A DNA stretch of 37,818 nt from Corynebacterium lipophiloflavum DSM 44291 (GCF_000159635.1 NZ_GG667192.1:421982-459799); one strand, 5' to 3'; positions 26,620 to 35,455 are shown, counted from the stretch's first letter. Notes: a model not told the origin generated them from the letters alone. Made by a program: numbers and translations.

Positions 26620-27559
26620 CCTGATCTGGTCAACCGCGCCCGTCGCAGAGGCGGAAACGATCATGATCTGCAACGACCCCACGGGCGACCTTCTCACAGC
26701 GGCCGTGGACACCGGCAAACGCGTGGTGTGTGTGGACTCCGACTTCGTGCGTTGCCGCGCGGCGGGGGACGCTGGGGCGCTCGTGGCGGGGGACCGACGC
26801 CTCGATGCCTACCTGGCGGGTTCTTCCGGCAGCGCTGTGGCTGTAGGGGAGATGCCCAAATCCCTCGGGCGGCTCGACTACCTTGCTCGATCCATCGCCG
26901 GTGCGGGGTTTGACCAGGTGACTATGGTGCTCGGGGCGAACAACAAGCACCTCGCGCGCTCGATGAATACGGTGCTGGGGGAGTCCTTCACTGATGTCGC
27001 CGCCTCGCTCGGCCGCGGTAAATTCCGCTGCCTTGTCGCCTCGGGGCCGAAGCCGGTGACGTACACGCCGGCGTCGTCACGCGAGCTCGTCGCCATCGGC
27101 GGAGTTTTCTCGGGCACGAAACCCGATCTCGGCGGCGAGCTGCTGCGCGCGTCGCTGCCGGCGTCCCTCGGGCGATACCTCGACCTTGGCTGCGGCAACG
27201 GATCCGTCTCGCGGGGTTTGCAGGGCGCGGTGATGGCGACCGATTCCGACGCTGACGCCGTGCTGTCCGCCCGCGCGATCGGGCTGCACGTCACGTGGGA
27301 CGACGCCGGCTCGGCGCTCGCCGATTCCAGCTTCGACACCATCGCGCTCAACCCGCCGTTTCACGACGGCACCACCGTCGACGCCACGCTCGTGCAGCAC
27401 CTGCTTGACGCCGCCGCGCGACTTCTCGCTCCCGGCGGGTCGCTCTACCTCGTGCACAATTCGCACCTCCGCTACCGCGCTGAGGTGGAACGCCGCTTTG
27501 ACGCTGTGGAAGAAGTGGCGCGGGACGCACGCTACACGGTGCTTCGGGCGCGGTCTTAA
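26603..27559 (+). CDS. RsmC/RlmG-like SAM-dependent methyltransferase
   Basis: 318 residues. The C-terminal half is a class I methyltransferase with SAM motif LDLGCGNG (about residues 194-201) and the catalytic NPPFH motif of exocyclic guanine-N2 rRNA methyltransferases (about residues 251-255), then an LLAPGGSLYLV strand. The N-terminal half looks like the degenerate duplicate domain of RsmC. Target is probably 16S rRNA, but the exact base cannot be assigned. TTG at 26603 is chosen because GGGGAGG (26587-26593) is 9 nt upstream. It overlaps cobA by 17 nt, so the two are co-expressed. The stop overlaps the convergent ATPase gene (TTAA). Confidence 0.83.
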   Translation: MRSLDSLIWSTAPVAEAETIMICNDPTGDLLTAAVDTGKRVVCVDSDFVRCRAAGDAGALVAGDRRLDAYLAGSSGSAVAVGEMPKSLGRLDYLARSIAGAGFDQVTMVLGANNKHLARSMNTVLGESFTDVAASLGRGKFRCLVASGPKPVTYTPASSRELVAIGGVFSGTKPDLGGELLRASLPASLGRYLDLGCGNGSVSRGLQGAVMATDSDADAVLSARAIGLHVTWDDAGSALADSSFDTIALNPPFHDGTTVDATLVQHLLDAAARLLAPGGSLYLVHNSHLRYRAEVERRFDAVEEVARDARYTVLRARS

Positions 27560-28674
27560 CTCACCCGCCGCGGCTTGTTCTGGTTGCGCAGGTAATCGCC
27601 GAGGTACGGCTGAGCGAACGTGACTTCGCCCCAACCCGCGGGCAGGATCAAGTCCCGTTCGATGAGCTTGCCGCGGGTATCGGACAAGCTTGTCGACGGC
27701 TTACCCAACGCCACCGCCAAATCCTTGGCCGAAACTTCTGCCCGTCCAGTCTGGGCCTCAATGTGTGCCATGGCATCGAGGTATTCACGCTGCCGTGGGG
27801 GAACGTCGCGAAGCGACGGCTGGTGTACCTGCGTTCCGAGCCGCGAGATCGCCTCCCCGCGCACCGCCTCGACCGAATCCACGCCAATCGGCCCGGTCGG
27901 ATCCTCCTCCCATGCGAGGTAGCCGACCAGTTGAACGAGGTAGGGATAGCCCTGCGTGATCCGGCTCGCTGTATGGGCAGCCTCAATGGTGAACTCGCGC
28001 CCCGCATGGTGGGCGGTGTCGAGGAGGGTGGTGGTTGCGTCGTCAAGCGTGAGCGGGCCGAGCTCATAGTGGCGCGCGCGGCGCAGAAATGTCGCGCCGG
28101 GCAGGTCGAGCAGACGGTTGACCCCCTGGGTAAGCCCGGCCATGGCCAGAGCGATCTCGGCATCGTCGCGCACGAGGTCCTGGTAGGCAACCGCAATCTG
28201 GGTCAACTCCTCAGGGTTGGCATCTTGGACCTCGTCGATGGTGATCAGCACACCCGTTCCGCGGAGTTTGCCCAGGAGCTCGTGCAAGCGGGTGACCAGG
28301 CGCGGGGCGGCGTTGTTCTCCATCAACTCGCTGCGCACGCCGCCGACTCCCGCGATGGTGAACCCGGTGAGCTTCCGCTCGCCCTGGGGTGCCAGCTGCT
28401 CCATGGTTTCCGGGATCGCGGAATTGGTCAGTGTGTCCGCCATTCCTTCGCGGCCTGAGGCGCGCACGACAATCCAGCCTTGCTGCTTAGCGACGTCCTC
28501 GAGCTCCGTTAGGAGGACAGTCTTGCCGATTCCCCTTGACCCGGAGATGATGACACTGCGGTGCGGGTCGCCGGGGCCGTTTTGCAGTGCGCGGCTGAAT
28601 TCGTTGATCACGGATTCGCGGCCAGCCCAGACTCGCGGGCTCGCACCGAATGTGGGGCGGAACGGGTTTGGCAT
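27556..28674 (-). CDS. AAA/STAND-like ATPase with C-terminal winged helix
   Basis: A 372-residue P-loop ATPase with Walker A GSRGIGKT (residues 45-52) and Walker B LITIDEVQD (143-151), a helical lid region, and a C-terminal stretch (AKDLAVALGKPSTSLSDTRGKLIERDLI) that reads as a winged helix-turn-helix. It resembles Orc1/Cdc6-like or archaeal-type ATPases that are scattered in bacteria with no settled role. The family-typical start MPNPFRPTFG corresponds to ATG 28674; ATGs at 28683 and 28692 are open upstream. TAGGAT ends 7 nt before ATG 28674. A cluster of TTGATAAA repeats sits just above, suggesting self-regulation through the winged helix (inference). Confidence 0.8.
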   Translation of the reverse strand: MPNPFRPTFGASPRVWAGRESVINEFSRALQNGPGDPHRSVIISGSRGIGKTVLLTELEDVAKQQGWIVVRASGREGMADTLTNSAIPETMEQLAPQGERKLTGFTIAGVGGVRSELMENNAAPRLVTRLHELLGKLRGTGVLITIDEVQDANPEELTQIAVAYQDLVRDDAEIALAMAGLTQGVNRLLDLPGATFLRRARHYELGPLTLDDATTTLLDTAHHAGREFTIEAAHTASRITQGYPYLVQLVGYLAWEEDPTGPIGVDSVEAVRGEAISRLGTQVHQPSLRDVPPRQREYLDAMAHIEAQTGRAEVSAKDLAVALGKPSTSLSDTRGKLIERDLILPAGWGEVTFAQPYLGDYLRNQNKPRRVS

Positions 28675-28681
28675 GGGCAAC

Positions 28682-28733
28682 ATCCTACACAATTGATAAA
28701 TTGATAAACGTGTGCGGTTGATAAATTGATAAA
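28682..28733 (-). promoter_or_regulatory. ATPase promoter with four TTGATAAA repeats
   Basis: The -10 TAGGAT (minus strand, 28682-28687) lies 7 nt before ATG 28674. Directly upstream are four exact copies of TTGATAAA (plus strand) at 28693, 28701, 28718 and 28726: two tandem pairs whose starts are 25 bp apart. They cover the -35 zone and look like an operator in otherwise GC-rich DNA. Confidence 0.55.
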
Positions 28734-28797
28734 TCTGCGGGGTTGATCGGGGTGGCGTTTGCTGGGTGGGGCGGGTTGTTCCGGTTGTGCGGCGGGT

Positions 28798-28916
28798 TGT
28801 GTGGACTGCGCGGTGTGGACTGCGCGGTTTGCGGCGGGGCTGGTGTAAAACCCCAGGTCGCGGGTGCGGGTGGTGGTAAAAGCGCGCGGTACAAAGCGCG
28901 CGGTGGGTGTGGCCGG
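28798..28916. repeat. 119-bp direct repeat, copy 1
   Basis: Nearly identical to 28996-29114 (four mismatches seen), offset 198 bp. Within it AAAGCGCGCGGT occurs twice (28879-28890, 28893-28904). Confidence 0.85.
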
Positions 28917-28920
28917 CCGG

Positions 28921-28940
28921 GGTTGCGGTTGCGGTTGCGG
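28921..28940. repeat. GGTTGC hexanucleotide microsatellite
   Basis: Three full copies plus GG of the next, immediately after repeat copy 1. Confidence 0.7.
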
Positions 28941-28995
28941 TGCGTTGTGGGGACTGCGCGTCGTCGTGCGCCGCAACCAGCTCGTCGGGGCGGTG

Positions 28996-29114
28996 TGTGT
29001 GAACTGCGCGGTGGGGACTGCGCGGTTTGCGGCGGGGCTGGTGTAAAATCCCAGGTCGCGGGTGCGGGTGGTGGTTAAAGCGCGCGGTACAAAGCGCGCG
29101 GTGGGTGTGGCCGG
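28996..29114. repeat. 119-bp direct repeat, copy 2
   Basis: Second copy of the element at 28798-28916. Similarity stops sharply after GGCCGG/GGCCGGT. It encodes the same low-complexity peptide in the minus-strand frame. Confidence 0.85.
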
Positions 29115-29196
29115 TCTAAACAGGTGCGACTGGCCGGGGCGGGTGCGGGTTCCCCGCGGCCCCGGAAACGTCGAGAATCTGTGGAACAGTCCGTGG

Positions 29197-29205
29197 TTAT
29201 CCACA
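29197..29205 (+). other. Consensus DnaA box
   Basis: TTATCCACA matches the DnaA-box consensus exactly. A degenerate inverted copy (TGTGGAACA) lies about 10 bp upstream. A single box is not an origin and may be fortuitous. Confidence 0.35.
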
Positions 29206-29256
29206 GCGTACGGGCTGAGGGAAGCGGGGGCGTGTGATCTGGGCAACGCTGCCGTC

Positions 29257-30198
29257 ATGGACATTCAGCGAAAACGGCAGCTGGTGAAAAGCCTCGTTGA
29301 CACCCGCGGAACGAAGAATTGCGACCACGAGCTCCTCCGGGCCATGGCGGCCGAGGAACTGGTGCGGGTCTCGGCGCGGTTTGTGTGCCACCGTTCCACG
29401 TTCGGAGAGTTGGAGCGGCATGAAAGGGAATGGCTGCGGGCATGGGCCGTGGGCAAGACGGTCCGGAAGGCGGCGTTGGGAGGGCGCTCTGCAGCCCGGG
29501 TACACGGAATGCCGGTGATTGCGACGTCGCCCGAGGACATTGAACTAGTGCCGGCGACGGGGCGGTGCCCGTCGAATAGCAGTTGGCCCCGCGGGTGCAC
29601 CTATTTTCGCGGGGCGTATCGCGCGGATGAGTTCACGTTGGTTGACGGGGTCCGCGTGACCACGCAGATCCGCACTGGAATTGATGTTGCGCTGCGCCAT
29701 GGGTTTCGCGAGGGCCTCGTGGCAATGGATTGGCTACTCGGGAGGCATCCGCGGGCGAACATCGAGTTTGAGATCCGTAAGCTCGGCAGGAGAAGAGGGA
29801 TCGGGGTGGCGCGCGCAGCACTTGCGCACGCGGTCAGTAACGTGCGCTCCCCGTACGAAAGCTACGCCCGCGCGCTGCTCATTGAGGCGGGGATCGGGCC
29901 GATCCGCGTCAATGTGAGGGTCGGCCGATACGAGGTCGATTTGCTGATCGGCGAGCGAGTGGTCGTGGAGATCGACGGCGCCGTCAAGTACGACGGGAAA
30001 ACGTACGGTCGCACGGATGAGATGCTGAGAAAGGAGCGTGAGCGGGAGAAGCATCTGCTCAACAGTGCCTATCACGTGCGTCGCTACAATCCCTTGGAAC
30101 TCCTCAGTCACCCGGACCGGTTCGTGGCTGAGGTCAGGCTGGCGCACGAGATCAGCCAACCACCAGCGTCACCTGAGCACCATCAACCTCAACGGTGA
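29257..30198 (+). CDS. Endonuclease-fold (DUF559/Vsr-like) protein
   Basis: 313 residues. The C-terminal third (about residues 210-300) has a PD-(D/E)xK-like core, YEVDLLIGERVVVEIDG followed by a charged helix (KEREREKHLLN) and YHVRRYNP, as in DUF559/Vsr-fold proteins of actinobacteria. The N-terminal part is mostly helical with basic patches and may be an AbiEi-like regulatory segment, but I cannot show this. ATG at 29257 (MDIQRKRQLV) is chosen; the upstream open frame translates repeat DNA. No partner toxin or methylase gene lies beside it. Its 3' end overlaps convergent yaaA by 47 bp, an unusually long overlap here. Confidence 0.65.
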   Translation: MDIQRKRQLVKSLVDTRGTKNCDHELLRAMAAEELVRVSARFVCHRSTFGELERHEREWLRAWAVGKTVRKAALGGRSAARVHGMPVIATSPEDIELVPATGRCPSNSSWPRGCTYFRGAYRADEFTLVDGVRVTTQIRTGIDVALRHGFREGLVAMDWLLGRHPRANIEFEIRKLGRRRGIGVARAALAHAVSNVRSPYESYARALLIEAGIGPIRVNVRVGRYEVDLLIGERVVVEIDGAVKYDGKTYGRTDEMLRKEREREKHLLNSAYHVRRYNPLELLSHPDRFVAEVRLAHEISQPPASPEHHQPQR

Positions 30199-30865
30199 GC
30201 CCGGCGGCACGCGCTACCTCTGCAACCTCTGCGGCGGATGAGACGTCCGGGCCGAGCGCGAGCACGCGGGCCAGCTCTCCCTTGTAGTGCTTGTTGAAGT
30301 GGCTGACCACTTTGCGCTGCCCGTCGACTTCAGTTTCCACGTGCACAGTCACCGCACCGGGCACGGGCCCCAGGGCCAGGTACGCCCCGGAGCGCATGTC
30401 CACGATAAAGCCCAGCTCAGAGAGCACCTCGCTTATCGACGCCCCCCAGCGCGCCTTCATCGTCGGCAGGGTGCCGTCAGCCGCCGGCAGCTTGGAACCG
30501 CCAGAGAGGCGGTAGCGCGGAATCATGTCGTCGGCGCGCACCAGGCCGAACAGGGCGGAGGCGATGATGAGGCGCGACCGCGCTTCGGCGGGCAGCGTGG
30601 CGGGGTCGAGGGCGTCGTAAAGCACGCCCGTGTAGCGCACAAGCGCGGGCATGACGGGCGCGGTGCGCAACGTCCGGTTTTCCGTGGCCTCGGCAGATTT
30701 GGAGGCCGGCAGTTTCAGCGCCTTCATCATCTCGGGGACCGTGAGCGCGGACAGGTCGTCGAGAAGCGAGCTGCGCACGGGGTCGAGCGCGGGGAACGAA
30801 AGACTCATCGGCCCTTCGGAGCCGCCGGGGGCCTTTGTTTCGGAAGGGGGCAACACAATCAGCAT
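30152..30865 (-). CDS. yaaA: Peroxide stress protein YaaA (UPF0246)
   Basis: A 237-residue UPF0246/YaaA-family protein, cytoplasmic, linked in E. coli to limiting free iron under peroxide stress. Diagnostic features are the start [29 protein letters not shown] and [12 protein letters not shown], then [15 protein letters not shown] at 30865 is chosen: the minus-strand -10 TAGTCT (30873-30878) ends 7 nt before it, and the longer open frame above is antisense to proS. Transcribed divergently from proS across 31 bp. Confidence 0.9.
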   Translation of the reverse strand: MLIVLPPSETKAPGGSEGPMSLSFPALDPVRSSLLDDLSALTVPEMMKALKLPASKSAEATENRTLRTAPVMPALVRYTGVLYDALDPATLPAEARSRLIIASALFGLVRADDMIPRYRLSGGSKLPAADGTLPTMKARWGASISEVLSELGFIVDMRSGAYLALGPVPGAVTVHVETEVDGQRKVVSHFNKHYKGELARVLALGPDVSSAAEVAEVARAAGLTVEVDGAQVTLVVG

Positions 30866-30899
30866 GCGCAACAGACTAGGGGATAAGATGTTGCGCATG
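30863..30899. promoter_or_regulatory. Palindromic bidirectional promoter of yaaA and proS
   Basis: A perfect 11-bp inverted repeat (CATGCGCAACA 30863-30873, TGTTGCGCATG 30889-30899) includes both start codons around a 15-bp core. The opposed -10s, TAGTCT (minus, 30873-30878) and TAAGAT (plus, 30884-30889), are 5 bp apart, and each ends 7 nt before its ATG. Confidence 0.6.
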
Positions 30900-32678
30900 A
30901 TCACACGCCTGTCCGAGCTTTTCCTGCGCACCCTGCGCGAAGACCCGGCCGATGCCGAGGTGCCCAGCCACAAGCTGCTGGTGCGCGCCGGCTACGTCCG
31001 CCGCGCCGCGCCAGGCGTGTACTCCTGGCTGCCGCTGGGGTTGCGCACGCTGCGCAAGATCGAGACGGTCGTTCGCGAAGAGATGGACGCGATGGGCGCC
31101 CTGGAGCTCCTCTTCCCGGCGCTTTTGCCGCGCGAGCCCTACGAGCAGACGAACCGCTGGACAGAGTACGGCGACGACCTGTTCCGCCTGAAAGACCGCA
31201 AGGGCGCGGACATGCTTCTCGGGCCGACGCACGAGGAGATGTTCACCGTGGCGGTCAAATCCATGTTCTCCTCCTACAAGGACTTCCCGGTCACGCTGTA
31301 CCAGATCCAGACGAAGTACCGCGATGAGGCGCGCCCGCGCGCGGGCATCCTGCGCGGCCGCGAGTTCGTGATGAAGGACTCCTACTCCTTCGACATGACG
31401 GACGAGGGCTTGGAGCAGTCGTACCAGAAGCACCGGTCCGCCTACCAGCGCATTTTCGACCGCGTCGGGATCCGCTACGAGATCTGCGAGGCCACCTCCG
31501 GCGCAATGGGCGGCTCCGCCTCCGAGGAGTTTCTGGCGTACTCGGACAGCGGCGAGGACACTTTCGTCATCTCCACCGCGGGCGACTATGCGGCGAACGT
31601 CGAGGCGGTGGTCACGGTCGCGCCCGAGCCCCGCCCGATTGAGGGCCAGCCGGAAGCGCAGGAATACTCCACGCCGCGCTCGGAAACCATCGAGGCATTG
31701 GTCGACTGGGCCAATGAGCAGGGGGTGCTTGTCGACGGCCGTCCGGTGCAAGCCAGCGACACGCTCAAGTGCATGATGATCAAGGTGGACGATCCCCGCG
31801 TGCTGGATGATGACGGGGCGCCCGTCGGCCCGCGCCTGACCGGTGTGCTCATCCCCGGTGATCGCGAACTGGATGAAAAACGCCTCGAGGCGGCTTTGGT
31901 GCCGGCGACGTTCGAGCTGGCCGGCGAGGAGGACTTTGCCCGGGCGCCGTTCCTGGTCAAGGGCTACGTCGGGCCGCGGGCGCTGATCGCCAACAACGTG
32001 CCGGTCTACGCCGATCCGCGCGTTGTTGACGGATCGTCCTGGATCACGGGCGCGGACGAGGACCAGCGCCACGTGGTCGGGCTCGTCGCCGGGCGCGACT
32101 TCAATGTCGACGGCTTCATCGAGGCCGCCGAGGTGCGCGAGGGTGACCCGTCACCGACAGGCAACGGCACGGTCAAGCTCGCGCGCGGCATCGAGCTGGG
32201 CCACATCTTCCAGCTGGGCCGCAAGTACACCGAAGCAATGGACGTCCAGATTCTCGACGAGGGCGGGAAGCGCGCCGTGCCCACCATGGGTTCCTACGGC
32301 ATCGGTGTCTCCCGCATGATGGCCGTCGTGGCCGAGCAGCGACACGACGAGAAGGGCCTCGTGTGGCCGGTCGCGATCGCCCCGTACCAGGTCCACGTGG
32401 TGGTGGCCAACAAGGACGCCGCGGCTCTGCAGGCGGGCGAGGACATCGCCGGTGAGCTCGACGCGGCCGGCCTCGAGGTGCTTTTCGACGACCGCCCCAA
32501 GACGTCGCCCGGTGTGAAGTTCAAGGACGCCGAGCTACTCGGCATGCCGTTTATCGTCATCCTCGGCCGCTCCTTCGCGGAGGGCATCGTGGAACTGCGC
32601 ATCCGCGGCGGCGAAACCCTTGAGGTGGCGAGCGCGGAGGTCGTCGCCAAGGTGCGCGAGCTCGTCGCGGCCGGCTAA
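30897..32678 (+). CDS. proS: Prolyl-tRNA synthetase (bacterial type with editing insert)
   Basis: Charges tRNA-Pro. The 593-residue class II synthetase begins [28 protein letters not shown], the expected actinobacterial N-terminus. Motif 2-like [20 protein letters not shown], the Cys-tRNA-Pro editing insertion (about residues 225-410), motif 3 [17 protein letters not shown] and a C-terminal anticodon-binding domain ([10 protein letters not shown]) follow. ATG at 30897 is preferred over ATG at 30888 because TAAGAT ends 7 nt before it. The stop overlaps that of the convergent MMPL gene by 4 nt. Confidence 0.97.
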   Translation: MITRLSELFLRTLREDPADAEVPSHKLLVRAGYVRRAAPGVYSWLPLGLRTLRKIETVVREEMDAMGALELLFPALLPREPYEQTNRWTEYGDDLFRLKDRKGADMLLGPTHEEMFTVAVKSMFSSYKDFPVTLYQIQTKYRDEARPRAGILRGREFVMKDSYSFDMTDEGLEQSYQKHRSAYQRIFDRVGIRYEICEATSGAMGGSASEEFLAYSDSGEDTFVISTAGDYAANVEAVVTVAPEPRPIEGQPEAQEYSTPRSETIEALVDWANEQGVLVDGRPVQASDTLKCMMIKVDDPRVLDDDGAPVGPRLTGVLIPGDRELDEKRLEAALVPATFELAGEEDFARAPFLVKGYVGPRALIANNVPVYADPRVVDGSSWITGADEDQRHVVGLVAGRDFNVDGFIEAAEVREGDPSPTGNGTVKLARGIELGHIFQLGRKYTEAMDVQILDEGGKRAVPTMGSYGIGVSRMMAVVAEQRHDEKGLVWPVAIAPYQVHVVVANKDAAALQAGEDIAGELDAAGLEVLFDDRPKTSPGVKFKDAELLGMPFIVILGRSFAEGIVELRIRGGETLEVASAEVVAKVRELVAAG

Positions 32679-34591
32679 CGCCTCCCGGGCTTAAGCGGCC
32701 ACCAGAACTTGTCCCCGAGCAGCTCGACGACCGACGGGACGATCAAGCTGCGCACGATCAGGGTGTCGAGCAGAACGCCGAGACAGATCACGATGCCGAT
32801 CTGCGCGAGTGCCACCAGGGGAAGCACGCCGAGGGCCGCGAAGACCGCCGCGAGCAAGATACCCGCCGAGGTGATCACGCCGCCCGTTGTCGACAAAGCG
32901 GTGAGGATTCCTCGGCGCGTGCCGACGTCTGCGGAATCCTCGCGCGCCCGGGTGACCAGGAAGATGGTGTAGTCGATGCCCAGGGCCACGAGGAAGACGA
33001 ATGCGTAGAGCGGGGTGGTGGAATCGAAGCGCTCGAAGCCGAAGATGTAGTGCGACACCCACCACCCGATGCCCAGGGCCGCGACGTTTGTCAGAAGCAC
33101 CGAGGCGGTCATGACCACGGGGGCGACGAGTGAGCGCAGCAGAACGACAAGTGAGATGAAGATCAGCAGCAAGACGACAGGGAAGATGATCATCCGGTCA
33201 TCGGCGGCGGCCTGCTCGGTGTCGTAGAGCTCTGCGTCGAGACCTCCGACCTTGGCGTCTGTGCCGGCGAGCGCCTCGCGGATCTCCGCGGTGCCGCCGC
33301 CGGAGACTTGCAGCGAGCCGTCGCCGGAGTCCATCACGCTCAAGCCCGCTTCCTCAAGCGCGGCGGTGGCGGCTGCCGTGTCAGGGGTGAGCACGATCGC
33401 GGGTGTGGCGGACATGTTGGGGAAGGCCCCGCTGAGATCGTCGGCGGCCGTGATGGATTCGGGGGTGTCGATGAACTGGTCGGACTGCGTCAAACCGGTG
33501 GTGATCTGCAGCGCGCCCGCGCACATGATGCCCAAAACGACGAGGGAGGAGCCGAGCACGGCGGCCGGGCGGGCGGCGACGAATCGGCCCACGGCGTCGA
33601 AGACGCGGTGGTTGGTGGTGTCGCCGACCTGCGGGGCCTTCGGCCAGAAGATCCACCGGCCAAACAGGACGAGGATGCCTGGTAGAACGAACGCCCCGAA
33701 AAACAGTGCGACACCGACGCCGAAGGCGGCGGAAAGACCGAGCGCGCGGTTCGTGGGAGTTTGCGAGAAGAGCAAGCACAACACGCCGAGAGCGACCGTG
33801 GCCGCGGAGGCGACGATCGTCTCCACCGTCGGGGCCCAGGCGCGGGACATGGCCGTGAAACGGCTTTCCGTGCGCGTGAGCTCATCTCGGTACCGCGAGA
33901 TCAGCAGCAGCGCGTAGTTGGTTCCGGCGCCGAAGACGAGAACGGAGAGGATGCCGCCGGTGGATTCATTCCACTGCATGCCCACTGCGTCGAGCACGCG
34001 GGGGTACGTCGTTGCGACCAGGCGGTCTGCGAGGCCGATGACCAGCAGCGGGATGATCCACAAGATGGGGGAGCGGTAGGTAGCCACCAGCAACACCGCG
34101 ACGATGATCGCGGTGACCGCGAGCAGGGTGACGTTGGCGCCGGAGAACACCCCAGACAGGTCGGCTTCAATCGCGGCGGGGCCGGTGACCTGGGCTGTGA
34201 CGCCGCCCGGAATCCCGGCGGCCGCCGTTGTACGCAGGTTCTCGACGACGTCGACGTTGTCGGTCAGCGACTCCGAGGTGACCTCGACGGGAACGATCGC
34301 GGCGTCGAGGGCTTCGTTCGGGATCAACGGCCCGCCGAGTTCTTCGGCCTTGCCCTGCAGTTGCGGCAGCGTTTCCGGGCTGAGGCCCGTGTACAGCACG
34401 ACGGCCGCGGAGGAACCTTCCCCCTCACCGGCGGCGCGTTGCGCTGCGACCTCGGTGGAGTCGAATCCATCCGGCAGCGTGGCCGTGGGGGAGTTGGGTG
34501 AATCGATTGGGCCGAGGCTGATGAGAATCGCCGCGACGGCGATGATCGCCAGCGCTATCCATCGCAGGTGTCTAATACGTTGTGGGCTCAC
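32675..34591 (-). CDS. MMPL/RND-family membrane transporter
   Basis: A 638-residue RND-superfamily exporter of the MMPL (YdfJ-like) group. It has TM1 at the N-terminus, a periplasmic loop of about 125 residues, a block of six TMs, a second loop and a further TM block. The TM10 motif [16 protein letters not shown] keeps the Asp-Tyr pair of the proton relay, but the equivalent TM4 motif reads [16 protein letters not shown], with Asn (codon at 33917-33919) for the usual Asp. Substrate unknown; lipid or drug export is typical. GTG at 34591 follows -10 TATATT by 6 nt; a start at 34612 would put the -10 inside the gene. It lies 30 bp after the DUF4439-like gene. Confidence 0.88.
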   Translation of the reverse strand: MSPQRIRHLRWIALAIIAVAAILISLGPIDSPNSPTATLPDGFDSTEVAAQRAAGEGEGSSAAVVLYTGLSPETLPQLQGKAEELGGPLIPNEALDAAIVPVEVTSESLTDNVDVVENLRTTAAAGIPGGVTAQVTGPAAIEADLSGVFSGANVTLLAVTAIIVAVLLVATYRSPILWIIPLLVIGLADRLVATTYPRVLDAVGMQWNESTGGILSVLVFGAGTNYALLLISRYRDELTRTESRFTAMSRAWAPTVETIVASAATVALGVLCLLFSQTPTNRALGLSAAFGVGVALFFGAFVLPGILVLFGRWIFWPKAPQVGDTTNHRVFDAVGRFVAARPAAVLGSSLVVLGIMCAGALQITTGLTQSDQFIDTPESITAADDLSGAFPNMSATPAIVLTPDTAAATAALEEAGLSVMDSGDGSLQVSGGGTAEIREALAGTDAKVGGLDAELYDTEQAAADDRMIIFPVVLLLIFISLVVLLRSLVAPVVMTASVLLTNVAALGIGWWVSHYIFGFERFDSTTPLYAFVFLVALGIDYTIFLVTRAREDSADVGTRRGILTALSTTGGVITSAGILLAAVFAALGVLPLVALAQIGIVICLGVLLDTLIVRSLIVPSVVELLGDKFWWPLKPGRR

Positions 34592-34597
34592 ACACGG

Positions 34598-34603
34598 AAT
34601 ATA
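34598..34603 (-). promoter_or_regulatory. -10 element for leaderless MMPL gene
   Basis: TATATT on the minus strand ends 6 nt before GTG 34591. This lets the gene be transcribed separately from the upstream lipoprotein gene. Confidence 0.45.
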
Positions 34604-34621
34604 CAAGATCACCGCGACAGC

Positions 34622-35431
34622 TCACCCCCGTTGGGCGTGGGCTGCGAGCCGGATGGCGGCGTCGCGCCACTGAGCGTCCTTCGCGCCCGCCGCCGCGTGG
34701 TGCCACTGCGTCACCAGGTCCGCGTTGAGGCGTTGCACCAAAGCGGCGGCGGAGGCCGAGTCGGTGGGGGTGCCGCTTTCGGAAAGTTCGTACCCGGCCA
34801 GCGGCTGCGGAACCTCGCCCGTCGGTTGGAGCGCGGCCGTGAGGGCTTCGCGGCGGGCGTCGGAGGCGCGGCGCAGGTCGTCGATACGCGCGAGCAGCGC
34901 GTCGTCGGCCCAGGCGGTGGCGAGCCCTATGCCGTACTCAAGCGCGTACTCGCGGCGCAGTAGGTCGCGGGCGGAGTCGAGATCGGCTGCCGGGGCGTCG
35001 TCAAGCGCGATGCTTTCGACGTCGACGGGGGCGAGCGCGACCGCATCGATGGCCTGGGATACCACGAGGTCCACCGAATCCTCGGGGAGCTGGCCCGCGG
35101 CCGCCACGGTCGCGGCGCGGACCTGGTCGATCATCGCGTCGACGTCGGCCGAACCGGCGGGGAGATCTCCATCTGCGTAATCCACGTTGCAGGACGACGG
35201 CGGCCTGCCGGTGTCATCGGTGCCGCAGAGCCGCTCGGCTTCGGCGACTAGCTGGGAAGACTGGGATGCGCGCAGTTCGGACGCGGCGGCGTCGTCAAGC
35301 GAAACCTGATCCGCGCTCGCCTGCCGTGCCAGCGCCATGATCTCGCTGTTCGCGCGCGGCCCGACGACGTCCATGACGGTGCACGAGGTCACAAGCGCAG
35401 CGGCGGGCAGGATCACGAGCAGTCTTTTCAC
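34622..35431 (-). CDS. DUF4439-like, alanine-rich lipoprotein
   Basis: 269 residues. The N-terminus VKRLLVILPAAALVTSC is a lipoprotein signal with lipobox VTSC. The mature protein is rich in Ala, Asp and Leu and predicted all-helical. Its C-terminal half (about residues 125-265), with the ending TQWHHAAAGAKDAQWRDAAIRLAAHAQ, resembles the ferritin-like DUF4439 domain seen next to rimP in mycobacteria. The metal-binding residues of true ferritins are not obvious. GTG at 35431 is chosen: TAGCGT ends 7 nt before it, and the longer frame is antisense to rimP. Confidence 0.72.
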   Translation of the reverse strand: MKRLLVILPAAALVTSCTVMDVVGPRANSEIMALARQASADQVSLDDAAASELRASQSSQLVAEAERLCGTDDTGRPPSSCNVDYADGDLPAGSADVDAMIDQVRAATVAAAGQLPEDSVDLVVSQAIDAVALAPVDVESIALDDAPAADLDSARDLLRREYALEYGIGLATAWADDALLARIDDLRRASDARREALTAALQPTGEVPQPLAGYELSESGTPTDSASAAALVQRLNADLVTQWHHAAAGAKDAQWRDAAIRLAAHAQRG

Positions 35432-35438
35432 CTCGAAA

Positions 35439-35455
35439 ACGCTACACGATAGGCT
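35439..35455. promoter_or_regulatory. Bidirectional promoter of the DUF4439-like gene and rimP
   Basis: Opposed -10s TAGCGT (minus, 35439-35444) and TAGGCT (plus, 35450-35455) are 5 bp apart, each ending 7 nt before its start codon (GTG 35431, ATG 35463). Intergenic length is 31 bp, as at yaaA/proS. Confidence 0.55.

Larger units (their letters stand above)
28734..29256. other. Gene-free GC-rich stretch between ATPase and endonuclease-like genes
   Basis: No convincing gene lies here. It holds the two 119-bp direct repeats, a GGTTGC microsatellite, a consensus DnaA box at 29197-29205 and the upstream region of the next gene. Long open frames on both strands are translations of the repeats. 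Confidence 0.6.

Noticed and set aside
28608..29264. Minus-strand 218-codon open frame across the ATPase start and the repeats
   Set aside because: Its sequence is the translated 119-bp repeats plus antisense ATPase sequence; it has low complexity, no domain, and overlaps a well-supported gene.
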